Shown here piece by piece: positions 54,280 to 64,000 of a DNA stretch of 64,000 bases (the stretch's first letter is position 1; each line of letters opens with the position of its first letter). The translations under genes and the position numbers were made by a program. The notes under the pieces are model-generated. The model did not search any database. It was not told where the DNA came from and saw only the letters and a list, made by a program, of their open reading frames with translations. The stretch spans positions 14,051,190-14,115,189 of the forward strand of contig NC_049901.1 in assembly GCF_001411555.2 (NCBI RefSeq). The letters are read 5' to 3'. The DNA comes from Juglans regia. Its lineage: Eukaryota > Streptophyta > Magnoliopsida > Fagales > Juglandaceae.

Positions 54280-57200
54280 CACTACAACAAATTTTGACTT
54301 TTGTGATGGACGAAACTGTCACAAAAAAGAAGTAAACGGTCACAAATAATTTTTGTGACGGTTTGAAACCGTTACCACGACCGTTACTTACAATGAGTTA
54401 AAGAAAGTAATTTTTGACGGTTTACCGTTCAACCATCACATTTTTTTTTTTTTGTGACGGTTAAAAGTCTTCTGTGAGATATAAAGTTTGAACGTGAGGT
54501 TTTTTTGTGATAATTAAAATCAGTCACAGAAAGTAACTTTCGTACATAAAAACTAATGTTCGAACGTTAACCCGACCAATTAACATTCAAACATAAAAGA
54601 ATTAGATGTTCGTTGTTTTTGCTTCACATGATTAATATGAACGTTTGCTCAGAGACGTTTGAATGTAGCATTCGGATGTTAATAACGAAGCGCTCAAATG
54701 TAAAATGTTTAACATTCAGATGTTGGGTTGTCGTTCGCATGTATCTATTCTAATCATTCGAACGTTTAGATCGATTGTTGGTAGGCCTCTCCATCTTCTT
54801 GGTAGGCCTCTATAATTGGAGTTTCATCTCCATCTCCACTATAATCATGATCCGCTACCAATGCATCATAGATATTCCGAGGAACAAATTTCTTTATGAC
54901 TTGCCAAATTTTCTCTCCACTATCTTCATCGGCCTCTTTATCAACCAAGTAATAAACTTGGGTAGTTTAACAAACCAGTACAAATAGATCATATTCGTAC
55001 CATTTACATGCAGTATTGATACTCGTACCATTTACATGCAGTACTGACTAGATCCCACCAATTACATTTAAAAACATGTCACATTCCCACCCAGGTATTT
55101 TAATTCGATAATGTCACGTATGACGCCATAGTAGTCAATATCATCTGTTCCATGACTTCCATCAACCAACACACCACATTTTTGCGTCTTTCGATTACGT
55201 TAACAATCCATAGTATGGAATCTATAACCTCGAACCGTGCATGCAATGTATCAAAGTGCTCTGTGTGACGAACTACGAGCCAATGCATACAATTCAGAAG
55301 AAACTGATATGGATAATGAGCACGTTGTTCTATGGTCTAACAATTGAAATAGTAGCAAAATTATTAAAAGTTACCAAGAATTAAAATATAATAAAAAAGA
55401 TTTTGTGTCATGGGATATTTAAATGCATATGCGTTGTTCAAACTATCTGAGAAATTCTTCCTCGTGTCTCACCTCTATAGTCTCTATGCCTTCTATCCTA
55501 AGTTTGTTTATGTGCTCACTGTATAGAAGTACAAAATAATAGAATATTTGAACACATCCGTTATAGTTAAATTTTTTTAATTAGAATTATTCTAAGTACG
55601 CAACAATGAGATAGTCATTAATCTACCGACAATTATTTAACACATATTACCGAGCTTTTACTAACTCTCAACCAATTCAGTCGTATTCCATTTGTGCTCC
55701 CAAGGGCCATACATTCTGGGAAAACACTTATAGCTCACGAAGGGGAGGAACAACAATATCAGCATTCCACTCTTCACGATTAAATTTTGTCTCAACACTA
55801 TGAAAATATAGAGAGCAAAATGTCACCTAAGCTGGGGCTTTATTCCCAACTGTGCACTTCAATCTACCTAAATATCTTTCAACTGGATACATCAAACGGA
55901 ACTGCACTGGGCCGCCTAACAGTGCGTCCAAAGGTAAATGTATTGCTAAATAGACCATTACATCAAAAAATGATGGTGAAAAGATTTGCTTGAATTTACA
56001 TCGTATGATAAAAATATTTTCTTCCATCTTTCGTAACATATCTCGATTTACTATCTGAGAGCATAAATCTTTGAAAAATATGCAAAGTTCGGTTATGGCA
56101 AAATGTACATGAGAAGTTAGCGTCCCACGAATTCCCAATGGTAACAATTTATATAAAAATACGTGACAATTATGATTTTTCAATCCATTTATTTCCTAGT
56201 CATGAGAGCTCACACATCTATTAAGATTGGAGGCATAATCATCTGGAAACTTCACACCTTACAACCATTTGCAAAAATGTATCCCCTCATCCCTTGTCAT
56301 CGTAAAACATGCATGTGGCATAACTACCCATTCCACCTGTAAATGCAGATTATTTTTAATTCCCTTTCTCTCAAGATCTTTCTATATCTTAATCGTGTCC
56401 TTCATCTTTTTGTTAATACTAATCAATGTCTCCAAAATATTATCATAGATATTCTTTTCTATGTGCATTACATCCAAACTAGGTCGCAACATGCAGGATG
56501 ACCAATACAGCAAGTCAAAGAAAATACTACGCTTTGTCCAATTCAATTCTGTTGTGCCTCATTTTCTCTTGTTCTTTCCCCGACCTTTGCCAAAATTGTT
56601 CGCTCTAGCTTCTAGTAACTGTTCCGCCATGTCGTCCCTAGACAACTCCTTCGGTACAATTCTATCCTCCACTCTCTCATCAAAGTTAGTGCCTTCCCTT
56701 CGCCATGCATGATTTGCTGATAGATACCGTCAATGGCCCATGAAACACGTCTTTTACAAATATTTTAGCCACTCACTTGTAGTTTCTTTATTACACATAG
56801 GACACGCTAATTTCCCTTTAGTTCTCAAACCGAAAAGATTCCTATATGTTGGAAAAGTATTTATCGTCCACATTACTGCAACATGCATCTAAAAAGATGT
56901 CGACATGTATGCATCAAAAGTTCTAACTCTTGTTTCCCATAGATCTTTCAACTCTTCAATTAACGGTTGCATGAATACGTCAATATCATTCCCAGTTGAT
57001 CTTGGGTGGGAATAAGTAGAGTTAATAGAAAGTTTGACTTCTTCATGCACCTCCATGGTAGAAGATTATACAGAATTAACACTACGGGACAGGTGCTGTA
57101 ACTTGTACTCATATTACCAAAGGGATTGAATCTCGTTGTTAGCCCTAGATGCACATTATGGGTTTCGTTGCCAAACTTTGGGTATTGATTATAAAAAAAT

Positions 57201-58500
57201 TTCCACGCAAGTGAGTCAACTGGATGCCTCATATATTCGTCATCCTTAACTCTTTTCTCCTCGTGCCACATTATATCTTGAGCTATTTTTTTTACACATA
57301 TAGCCTTTGCAATCTAGGTTTCAGAAGGAAATAACACAAAATCATCATTAGAATATTTTTCTTACCCTTCCACCTCGACCTTCCGCATATGGGACAAGCC
57401 TGTTTTTCCTCATTCTCATTCCAAAATAAAACACAATTATTTTTGCATGCATGTATTGACTTGTACTAAAACTCTAACCCATTTCTCAATTGTTTCGCTT
57501 CATAAATTTTTTTTTAGCAATGCAGAACCTTCAGGAAGCACCTCATTAAATAAGTCCAACACCAAGTTGATTGCTTTTGTCGACATCCCACACAACGACT
57601 TATTGTGAAGCAGCCGCATAATAAACGACATTTTCCAGTGTTTTGAACATCCAGGATAAAACTCACGTTTTGCATCTTCCCACATTGTAGAGAAATTCTC
57701 CGATTCAGTCCCTCAGCCACTTGAGTCGTCCTTATCTATTTCATCCATAAACATCTCAACTTCAATGTTACCCAACATCTCTTCCATCTCATCCTGCTCA
57801 TTAAGGTCATCCCACTCAATATCTTCATCCATGTGCTGCATATCAATACCATGATTGAACAAAACTTCGGTTGATTGTTAATATGACTCACTATGCAGTA
57901 CCCATCGGGTATACCCTAAATCCATATCATTCACAAATATATGACTTTCTACTTTATACAATCCTATAGTACACATATTTTTACACTCTCAACATGGTAC
58001 TTAATATAACCACGACTATCGGCAGAGGTCTGAGCAAAATCAATAAAGGTTCTAACTCCACGTGCATACGATTCGTAGTCCTTTCCAAGTCTGTCACCAA
58101 GACGCATCCAACTTTTATCCATTTCTAAAAAACCATAACAATTAGTATAATGCAAACTAATTTCATATGCATCACATGCTCCAATTCCCACTGCTCTTTA
58201 AATAAAGATAGTTGACCCTATTCCATTTGAGATTATATCATATATATTGCAGAAATTTTGTCACTTTTCTACTTTCCACATTAGTAGAAATTTCGGCAGC
58301 ACCTCCACATAATTCTCCAAGTAAACATGTTCACAAAGAGGAATTGTCACTTTGCGAACAATGTACCTGAAGAACAAATGAGGAATACACAAAAATTTCA
58401 TACTAAACGTATAAAATAGGAGTAACAAAAATGTGTAAAATAGATAATATAATCTTAACCTGTCCACACTGGACAATTCAGGAATTAGTGAACACCTGAG
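54280..58500 (-). mobile_element. CACTA (En/Spm) transposon, unit A, truncated
   Basis: CACTACAACAAATTTTGAC at 54280 is a CACTA terminus. It is followed by GTGACGGTTT inverted motifs and an array of TTCGAACGT-like subterminal repeats to about 54770. A TNP2-like transposase then reads on the minus strand to 58122. The opposite terminus (expected to end TTTGTTGTAGTG) is not seen before unit B begins at about 58950, so that end is missing or cut by the duplication. Compared with unit B, about 1.3 kb carrying the second ORF has been lost just inside the terminus. Confidence 0.82.
54766..58122 (-). pseudogene. CACTA TNP2-like transposase relic
   Basis: The domain order is clear despite many breaks. 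The N-terminal Transpos_assoc region starts MDKSWMRLGDRLGKDYESY (58122 down) and reads YARGVRTFIDFAQTSADSR. The TNP2 part follows (DAKREFYPGCSKHWKMSFIM at 57500-57685; RHPVDSLAWKFFYNQYPKFG and FNPFGNMSTSYSTCPVVLI at 56960-57271). Then come DUF4218 (55827-56183: NCHVFLYKLLPLGIRGTL, SFFDVMVYLAIHL, LMYPVERYLGRLK) and DUF4216 (about 55100-55200: KCGVLVDGSHGTDDIDYYG; 54766-54948: VDKEADEDSGEKIWQVIKK, FVPRNIYDAL). It would be the transposase. Stops and shifts make it inactive. Confidence 0.85.
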
Positions 58501-58950
58501 TGTACACTAATCCCCAAACGGGTCTAAAGTTATTCATGCAATGTCACACAAAATCTAACAAATAACATATAGATATATACTAGACACAAGCAATGTCTAG
58601 AGTTGGGAGGCTTTGTTTTGAGTAATGTATGTGGAATATGTTGTTTCAATTACTTAGAAATTAATTAATTAAATAAATTAAATTAAATTAAAGTTATTTG
58701 TTATTTATTAGTTATTTTTTTATTAGTTATTTGTAGTCTTTAGTTATGAATTACTTAGTATGTTTTTTTCTTATTTGATATATAGTATTCTTAGTATGCT
58801 TTGATAATTCGGGTTATAACCCGTGATTATTCGGGTTGGAACCCAGTCGGATTTGAAATCCGGATTCCAAGCCATATCTGAGTTGAAACTTGGATAAACA
58901 GTGCTAATCCGCAACAGAACCCTCTCGTTGTTTCCTTTCCCCCCTCTTCA
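58500..58950. other. Junction between unit A material and unit B
   Basis: No gene. It holds AT-rich runs and a stretch at 58800-58900 with short self-similar phrases (TCGGGTTATAACCCG, ATTCGGGTTGGAACCC, GAAATCCGGATT). The duplication joint should lie here, but I could not fix its base position. Confidence 0.45.
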
Positions 58951-59413
58951 AGTCCCTTTCCATTACTTTACGTCTTATCCTTGCTTTATGATCAATCAAG
59001 CCTTATAGTTGACAACTCTCCCATTCTCCTTTACACTCTTGCATATGGGGCCTTCAATCCTACATGGGCTCATGGCCTTCAACAGATGAAATAAAGTTTT
59101 CACGTTGAAGAGTGGTCGGAACTTGTACTACCTACATCTAGAGAAAATTATCACATTATTTCTAATCTAGATGGTTGATCAGATTCTAAATTTATTTCCT
59201 AATTCCACACTTTGCCTCGTGATTTAAATTAAATATTTCACGTATTTGAGGTTTACTAATTGAATGATAGTTTGGTCCACAAGTGAGAAATATTGTTAGA
59301 ATATAAAATAAATAATGAAAAAAATCTATTCATCATCTATTTTCTCATCATCCTCTCATCATTCCATCATGTGACATTAGATGATAGGTTCACGAGTGAA
59401 ATATTGATAATCT

Positions 59414-59830
59414 TGTTGGGAATTTGGACCTACCAAATTCACCTCTCAGGATCCACCATTTGCAGGAATATTAAGAAAAATAGAGAAATAATAACAACAC
59501 AATAATTGACGTAGAAAACTTCCCAATTGGAGAAAAACCACCAGACTCAAAGAAGAAAATCTACTATATGAAAAATTGTTACAATCACATAATTGTTTTC
59601 CTCACCCAAGGAACACACACATAACTTTTCCAACTATAAAAACTTTAATTCTCAGCTCTTCCCCTTTTACAAAAATACTAATAGAGAAATTTTTCTAAAA
59701 TCACGAGTGACTAGCTAAGCCTATGACTTGATGCAATTTATCAAGAAAACTAAGCCCCCTTATATAGGCCATGAGCCTTGCCCCTCACTTTTCTCCCACC
59801 AATGTAAGATTCAAAAGAGCAAACCCAACA
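59414..59830 (-). repeat. Solo LTR (Copia-type), copy in unit B
   Basis: 417 bp, TGTTGGG...CCAACA, flanked by AATCT (59409-59413) and AATTT (59831-59835), so one base of the target duplication has changed. It is the same insertion as 51902-52332. Confidence 0.8.
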
Positions 59831-59849
59831 AATTTTATATTTATTCTTC

Positions 59850-60066
59850 TCTAATTTAGACAGATTTGGAGAGTGAGATAAGAATTTTTTATTTTTTTAA
59901 AGTTTAAAATATATTTTTTTAATATTATTATTGTTTTGAGATTTAAAAAAATTGAATTGGGATTTGAAAAAATTAAATTTTTTACTATATTTTGTATGAG
60001 AATTTAAAAAAATTATAATATTAAGATAAAAATTTTATATTTTGTCTTTACCCCAAAGCTGCCTAA
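59850..60066 (+). mobile_element. MITE copy in unit B
   Basis: Counterpart of 52343-52560, with a short internal duplication (AAAATTGAATTGGGATTTGA) not present in unit A. Confidence 0.65.
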
Positions 60067-60434
60067 AACTCATCCAAACGGTTCAAATTAGCAAGTTTGT
60101 TGCTTGAGCATGTAAATTCGTGAACACCATTATTGCAGCACAAATCGAAATCTGAAACAGAAGTTCCATTCATAAAAATAATAATCCAGGTACGTACGTA
60201 CCACGAATCTCTCTCTCTCTCTTGCAATATAGTTATATATATATATATATATATATATATAGATATATAAAAAGAATGATCAACATGCCAACATATATAA
60301 GAGAACACGATGTCAACCAACTTTGACAATTAATTGGTACATGAGTACCAATACGTAATAGATATGCTATATATTATTGGTGAGAAAGCCAGCCATATTA
60401 TAGATCGAGCTGGAGCTCGTGTTTTGAAGCAGCA

Positions 60435-61030
60435 TTAATTACTGTCGCAAAGATAAGAGCACCGGCAGGCATCGTTTACGCAATTTCCCCAACCCTTGGG
60501 GTGAGGGTGCTGCTCTACGCAATACTGATTACATTGTGGTAACTTGCAAGGAGACGACAGCTCCTCGGGAACATTAGTACTATCTCTGCAGATTTTCGTG
60601 TTGCTTTCACCTGTGCAAAACAAAAACACGTGTTATTTTACGTACAAACAATTAACTCTATTTATAGACTAATCATAAGTATAGTCATAAAGTATATAAA
60701 TATCATATAATTATTTTATAAAGGAATAAAATTTATTATTAAAAAATTAATTTTTTTTTATATGAGTTATGTATTTATTCAAAATTTTTTAATTGATTGC
60801 ATGACGCTTGTATACTAACGACTGTAGTTATCATTTCTCCAATTAATATTATAGAATCTACGTTAAATATCTATCTTTATTAATTCTCTGGTTCTCCCAT
60901 TTAAGTTCCAATTAGAACTTGAAATCATTTATAATATGAAATAACTAAAGAGAAGATATGTTGGTAAAGTACCTGAATGGAAAGAAAGGAAAACCAGAAA
61001 GAGGATCAAAACTGCTGCGAAGAACCTCAT
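60435..61030 (-). CDS. Defensin-like secreted Cys-rich peptide, copy B (2 exons)
   Basis: Exon 1 is 60973-61030 and exon 2 is 60435-60610, with the same lengths (58 and 176 bp), phase and splice sites as copy A, giving 77 aa. All eight Cys and their spacing are kept. I see four residue differences from copy A: Pro to Ser in the signal peptide (FLSFHS), and in the mature part VPAEL to VPEEL, LSTPC to LSSPC and YCAEQ to YCVEQ. The gene is intact and its TATA box (61107-61119) is retained. The preserved frame and Cys pattern suggest both copies remain under selection or the duplication is recent. Confidence 0.88.
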
Positions 61031-61106
61031 GATGTTGATTGTTGAGCCGTGGGATCAATGCTGTGCAGTGCCGATCGATGTTGAGCCTTGTGGGGGGAGG
61101 CAATCC

Positions 61107-61119
61107 TTTATATATATAA
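61107..61119 (-). promoter_or_regulatory. TATA box of defensin-like gene B
   Basis: TATATATATAAAGG on the minus strand, at the same distance from the ATG as in copy A. Confidence 0.65.
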
Positions 61120-61989
61120 TTTTCCGGCTAGAAATAGAAAGAAACCAACAAACAAAGGTATCGCTATCCAAAAATAGTGGCTTCGGGTTGATCAATATTA
61201 GCCAAAAATTTTACAATGAGGAGGGTATATCTCAATTGTTTGTTTTAATTATATATATGGAATGAAACTGATCAATATCAGAATTTGAAAATTATATATG
61301 CCCTAATGACTTGTTACTTAAAATAAACTCAATTAGCCTGACTAAATTTAGAATCTTTCATCATCAAATAAAGGATGCCTAGTAATGTAGCTTTCTTACA
61401 ATCGACCTTATTTTTTTGCCTAAGAAAAGATTAAGCTTTATAATATTCAAATTTTAAAATTTATTTTCAAAATCAAATTATGCCACGTAGATGCTGTATA
61501 GTGTAAATTCCTTCGAATAAAATTACTCAAGAAAATATTAAATGGTAACAAACTTTGGTATATCATATAAGCCAGAGATAAAATAGGCTTGACTCATTTT
61601 GTGGTTTGAGAGTCCATGGTTGTAATTTGTGATTAAAGTTGTAGTTTTGATTGATAGTTTTTGGGATACCGTCCTCTTTGTAGAAGGAAAAAAATGAGCA
61701 ACTTGTGCACTTGTTGATGAGCATTATCCTTCGTGGTACTTTTGATTCTTGATATGCTGATGGAGTTTTGAGCTTATGAGTAATGGCATGAGTTTGTTCA
61801 TAGCATGGTGATTCACTACAACAGATTTTGACTTTTGTGATGGACAAAACTGTCACAAAAAATAAGTAAACTATCACAAATACTTTTTATGACGGTTTGA
61901 AACCGTCACCTAAAAGGTGCCAAAGAAAGTAATTTATGACGGTTTACTATTCAACCATCACATTTTTTTTTTGTGATGATTAGAAGTCT

Positions 61990-62420
61990 TCTGTGAGATG
62001 TAATGTTCAAACGTGAAGTTTTTTTTTTATAATTAAAATCTGTCATAGAAAGTAACGTTCGCATGTAAAAATTAACGTTCGAACGTTAACCCGACTAATT
62101 AACATTCGAACATAAAAAAATTAGACGTTCATTGTTTTTGCTTCACATGTTTAATATGAACGTTTGCTTGGAGACGTTTGAATGTAGCATTTAGATGTTA
62201 ATGGCAAAAACGTTCGAACGTAAAATGTTTAACATTCGGATGTTGGGTTGTCGTTCGAATGTATCTATTCTAGTCATTCAAACGTTTAGATCGATTATGG
62301 GTGGAAATGTTCAAACGGAGTGACTTACATTCGAACTTTTTGTTGGAATTCGGTGGTATTATGTTCGAGCGTTGGTTAAAATGTGAAGCCATATTTGAAC
62401 GTTTGTTCTTTACATTCAAA
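61990..62420. repeat. CACTA subterminal repeat array (CGTTCGAACG-like)
   Basis: About 15 copies, in both orientations, of a 10-12-bp palindromic motif around RCRTTCGAACGT (for example AACGTTCGAACGTT, ACATTCGAACAT, CGTTCGAATGTA, ATTCAAACGTTTA). In En/Spm elements such subterminal motifs are the binding sites of the TNPA protein. The unit A array spans about 54490-54770. Confidence 0.75.
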
Positions 62421-62699
62421 TGTACTGATCATAAATACTAATTTAATAAAATTAAAAAGCATATAAATTATACCATATTACACCATAAATATAACAACTA
62501 ATAATGTCTTATAGAGTTGCAAAACTAGACAATAAAAATTTCTATTAATGATAATGATATATTCATTTCTTCTTCTCCTCGCCCACCGCGATACTGCTGA
62601 AGTGGTATAACACATTTCATCTAGACCAACATCTCCTTATTGTCTCATTATGGTCTCTTTGTCGCTTTTGCAAACTCATCTTTAAATCAGACTATCGCG

Positions 62700-63600
62700 A
62701 TAAGAGAGACTCCAACTCCTATTGTCTTGACTTTATTTGCTCAATTTCTTGGCTTGCTGCATCTAAATCTTTGGTAAGATTATTAATTTCTGAAGTCGTG
62801 GTCATAGAGGATGAACCAACACACTTGAAAGAATGTCCCAAACCTCTTACCAAACCAGACTCGCTTCCTAGCACTTGCATGAATATGTCTATGTCACTAG
62901 GAGAGGGTTCCTCAGAGGCTGACTGCATTTCAATATTTTTTGCTGCAATTACAAAGAAATCACACAATAAGTAATATATTAAAATAAATGAGGAATCAAA
63001 CATAATATGTATTCACATGTTGTATAATTTATTCATTGAAAATAACCTTACTTACATAATTAACTTTAGCGACAGGATCAATCCACTCAATGTGCTCATT
63101 AATGTGAGTAGCAGCATATATATGAATGAGGGAGAAATTTTCAAGATAATCAAATTTCTAACAAAGCCACGTTAGTAATTTGAAAAAAAATGTTAATATT
63201 TAAATAAAAGAATATGATAAAAGTGAGTGAATTTTAATAACTTATTAATTACTATTTTATCGGCAAGATGTTGGAATGACCTTGAACTGGCACGATGGTG
63301 GATTGTCAAAGTCGTTCTATTATGTACATTGATAGAACTTAAGTGCTACAAGATTAATTAAGAATGTTAATTATAATATATGAAACTAATATATTAGTGT
63401 ATAAGTTTTAGGAGATAAATTTAGAATACCTGATAATCTAAACTTGCGAAAAGATCACAACACTTCCTTCAATCGTCTAACTTCATTTTCTGAAAAGGGG
63501 ATTGAACAGTCTCTTCCAACCTCTTATATTCCTTGAAGTGGTCATGACATCATCCCTTGTGACGATGAAATAATGTAGCCATTAACTCATTCACAGTTCA
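62700..63600 (-). pseudogene. CACTA second ORF relic (Ptta/En/Spm-type)
   Basis: Minus-strand pieces match the plant En/Spm-type transposase domain: CHDHFKEYKRLEETVQSPF and RKCCDLFASLDYQ (63430-63560, then a GT donor), NRTTLTIHHRASSRSFQHL (about 63270-63330), and the C-terminal tail DIDIFMQVLGSESGLVRGLG plus a coiled-coil-like SEINNLTKDLDAASQEIEQ (62719-63003). Stops interrupt it. It is the likely DNA-binding partner of the TNP2-like protein. Confidence 0.7.
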
Positions 63601-64000
63601 CACATTCTCGCTACAGCCAAAATTGAGGTCGAATTCATCCAAAAAAGTTAATTGCGTAAAAAAATATGAAATCAAAATATCTCTAAATTTAGTATTACAT
63701 ACAAACTCACCAGCACACGACTCTGAATGTGATCCTTAACCTCATTCAGAACATCTATCCATGATCGCACATAAAATGGGGCATAAGCTCGAACTAATGT
63801 GCCGACATAAGAGGAAAACGATGTTGCACTATCATCCACTCCCCAATGAAGTTATTAGGAGTGTTGACTTTAATTTTTCCGTACCTTTTATTTTTTTTAA
63901 GAGTAAAGTCACGTGTGAACCCATGTTCACGACGTGATATGTCTTATAATATCACGTATGACATCATAATAGTCAGTACCATCTGTTCCATGACTTCCAT

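Larger units (their letters stand above)
44726..54775. repeat. Segmental duplication, unit A
   Basis: The same ordered sequence is found in unit B (58951-62295): a flank with CTTTATGATC, CAAGCCTTAT and ACTCTCCCATTCTC, the phrase CATGGCCTTCAACAGATGAA then ATAAAGTTTTCAC, CTAATCTAGATGGTTGATCA, a solo LTR, a MITE, a defensin-like gene and a CACTA terminus. Unit A is longer because it received a 6.3-kb LINE and a 0.24-kb MITE. Without these it is about 3.5 kb. Homology fades after TTTAGATCGATT at 54775. Confidence 0.9.
58951..62295. repeat. Segmental duplication, unit B
   Basis: Ordered homology to unit A, without the LINE and without the long-TIR MITE. Across the LINE site it reads GAGAAAATTATCACATTATT then TCTAATCTAGATGG, continuous with the sequences on both sides of the LINE in unit A. 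It carries the solo LTR, MITE, defensin-like gene and CACTA terminus. Confidence 0.9.
61814..64000 (-). mobile_element. CACTA (En/Spm) transposon, unit B, runs off the window
   Basis: The terminus CACTACAACAGATTTTGAC lies in the same flank as in unit A (TAGCATGGT.ATT). It is followed by GTGACGGTTT-type motifs and a dense array of CGTTCGAACG-like repeats to about 62420, then a second-ORF relic (62700-63600). At 63951-64000 it has the DUF4216 part of the transposase (DGSHGTDGTDYYDVIRDII). This is the same insertion as at 54280, but it retains the second ORF lost from unit A. Confidence 0.82.

Noticed and set aside
57040..57120. CACTA transposase fragments as possible domesticated host genes
   Set aside because: The domains are split among frames with multiple stops and sit inside an element with a CACTA terminus and subterminal repeats.
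1..64000. tRNA, rRNA, snoRNA and CRISPR-like arrays
   Set aside because: I saw no cloverleaf-like conserved boxes, rRNA signatures or regularly spaced repeats with unique spacers. The tandem arrays present are microsatellites or transposon repeats.

Overview
The window is AT-rich nuclear DNA from a flowering plant. It has spliced genes with GT/AG introns, plant-only families (an LRR receptor-like pseudokinase of the GHR1 type, a CYP71-clan P450, an mTERF protein, defensin-like peptides), abundant microsatellites and a dense load of plant transposons. The recurring MITEs and L1-type LINE tails resemble those I associate with woody eudicots, perhaps Fagales/Juglandaceae. That placement is inference from general resemblance, not something the sequence proves.

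Layout. 1-2.9 kb is AT-rich intergenic DNA. 3.25-13.6 kb holds a three-exon GHR1-like gene (3249-4185, 8883-10550, 13031-13608; 1060 aa) whose two long introns are full of LINE 3' ends in both orientations plus one MITE. 14.7-16.5 kb holds MITEs, one carrying a nested A-tailed insertion with a 12-bp target-site duplication, and a decayed LINE ORF1. 17.1-18.9 kb is an intact two-exon P450 on the minus strand (501 aa). 19-25.3 kb is gene-poor, with simple repeats, MITEs and a long poly-A tract. 25.3-31.2 kb is a nearly full-length but broken plus-strand L1 LINE. 32.73-37.89 kb is a minus-strand Ty3/gypsy chromovirus with both LTRs. 39.4-40.6 kb is an intact single-exon mTERF gene. 42.4-43.6 kb is a probable non-autonomous inverted-repeat element that carries a reading frame built from a 168-bp tandem repeat. 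44.7-64 kb is a tandem segmental duplication.

The duplication is the most informative part. Unit A (about 44.73-54.78 kb) and unit B (about 58.95-62.30 kb) share the same order of sequence: a solo Copia-type LTR (5-bp duplication AATCT in A), a MITE, a two-exon defensin-like gene on the minus strand, and the CACTA terminus of an En/Spm-type transposon. Unit A also contains a 6.3-kb minus-strand LINE bounded by a perfect 14-bp duplication, and a MITE with inverted repeats of about 50 bp. Both are absent from unit B, which therefore acts as an empty-site reference. The window thus gives a relative chronology: solo LTR, MITE and CACTA insertion came first, then the duplication, then the LINE and the long-TIR MITE in unit A, with later separate deletions.

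Five host genes look intact: GHR1-like, P450, mTERF and the two defensin-like paralogues. The other coding-looking stretches are mostly transposon relics with stops, frameshifts or lost catalytic residues, apart from a few small frames I could not identify. I saw no tRNA, rRNA or CRISPR. The host genes have no evident joint pathway and appear to be independent plant loci separated by transposons.
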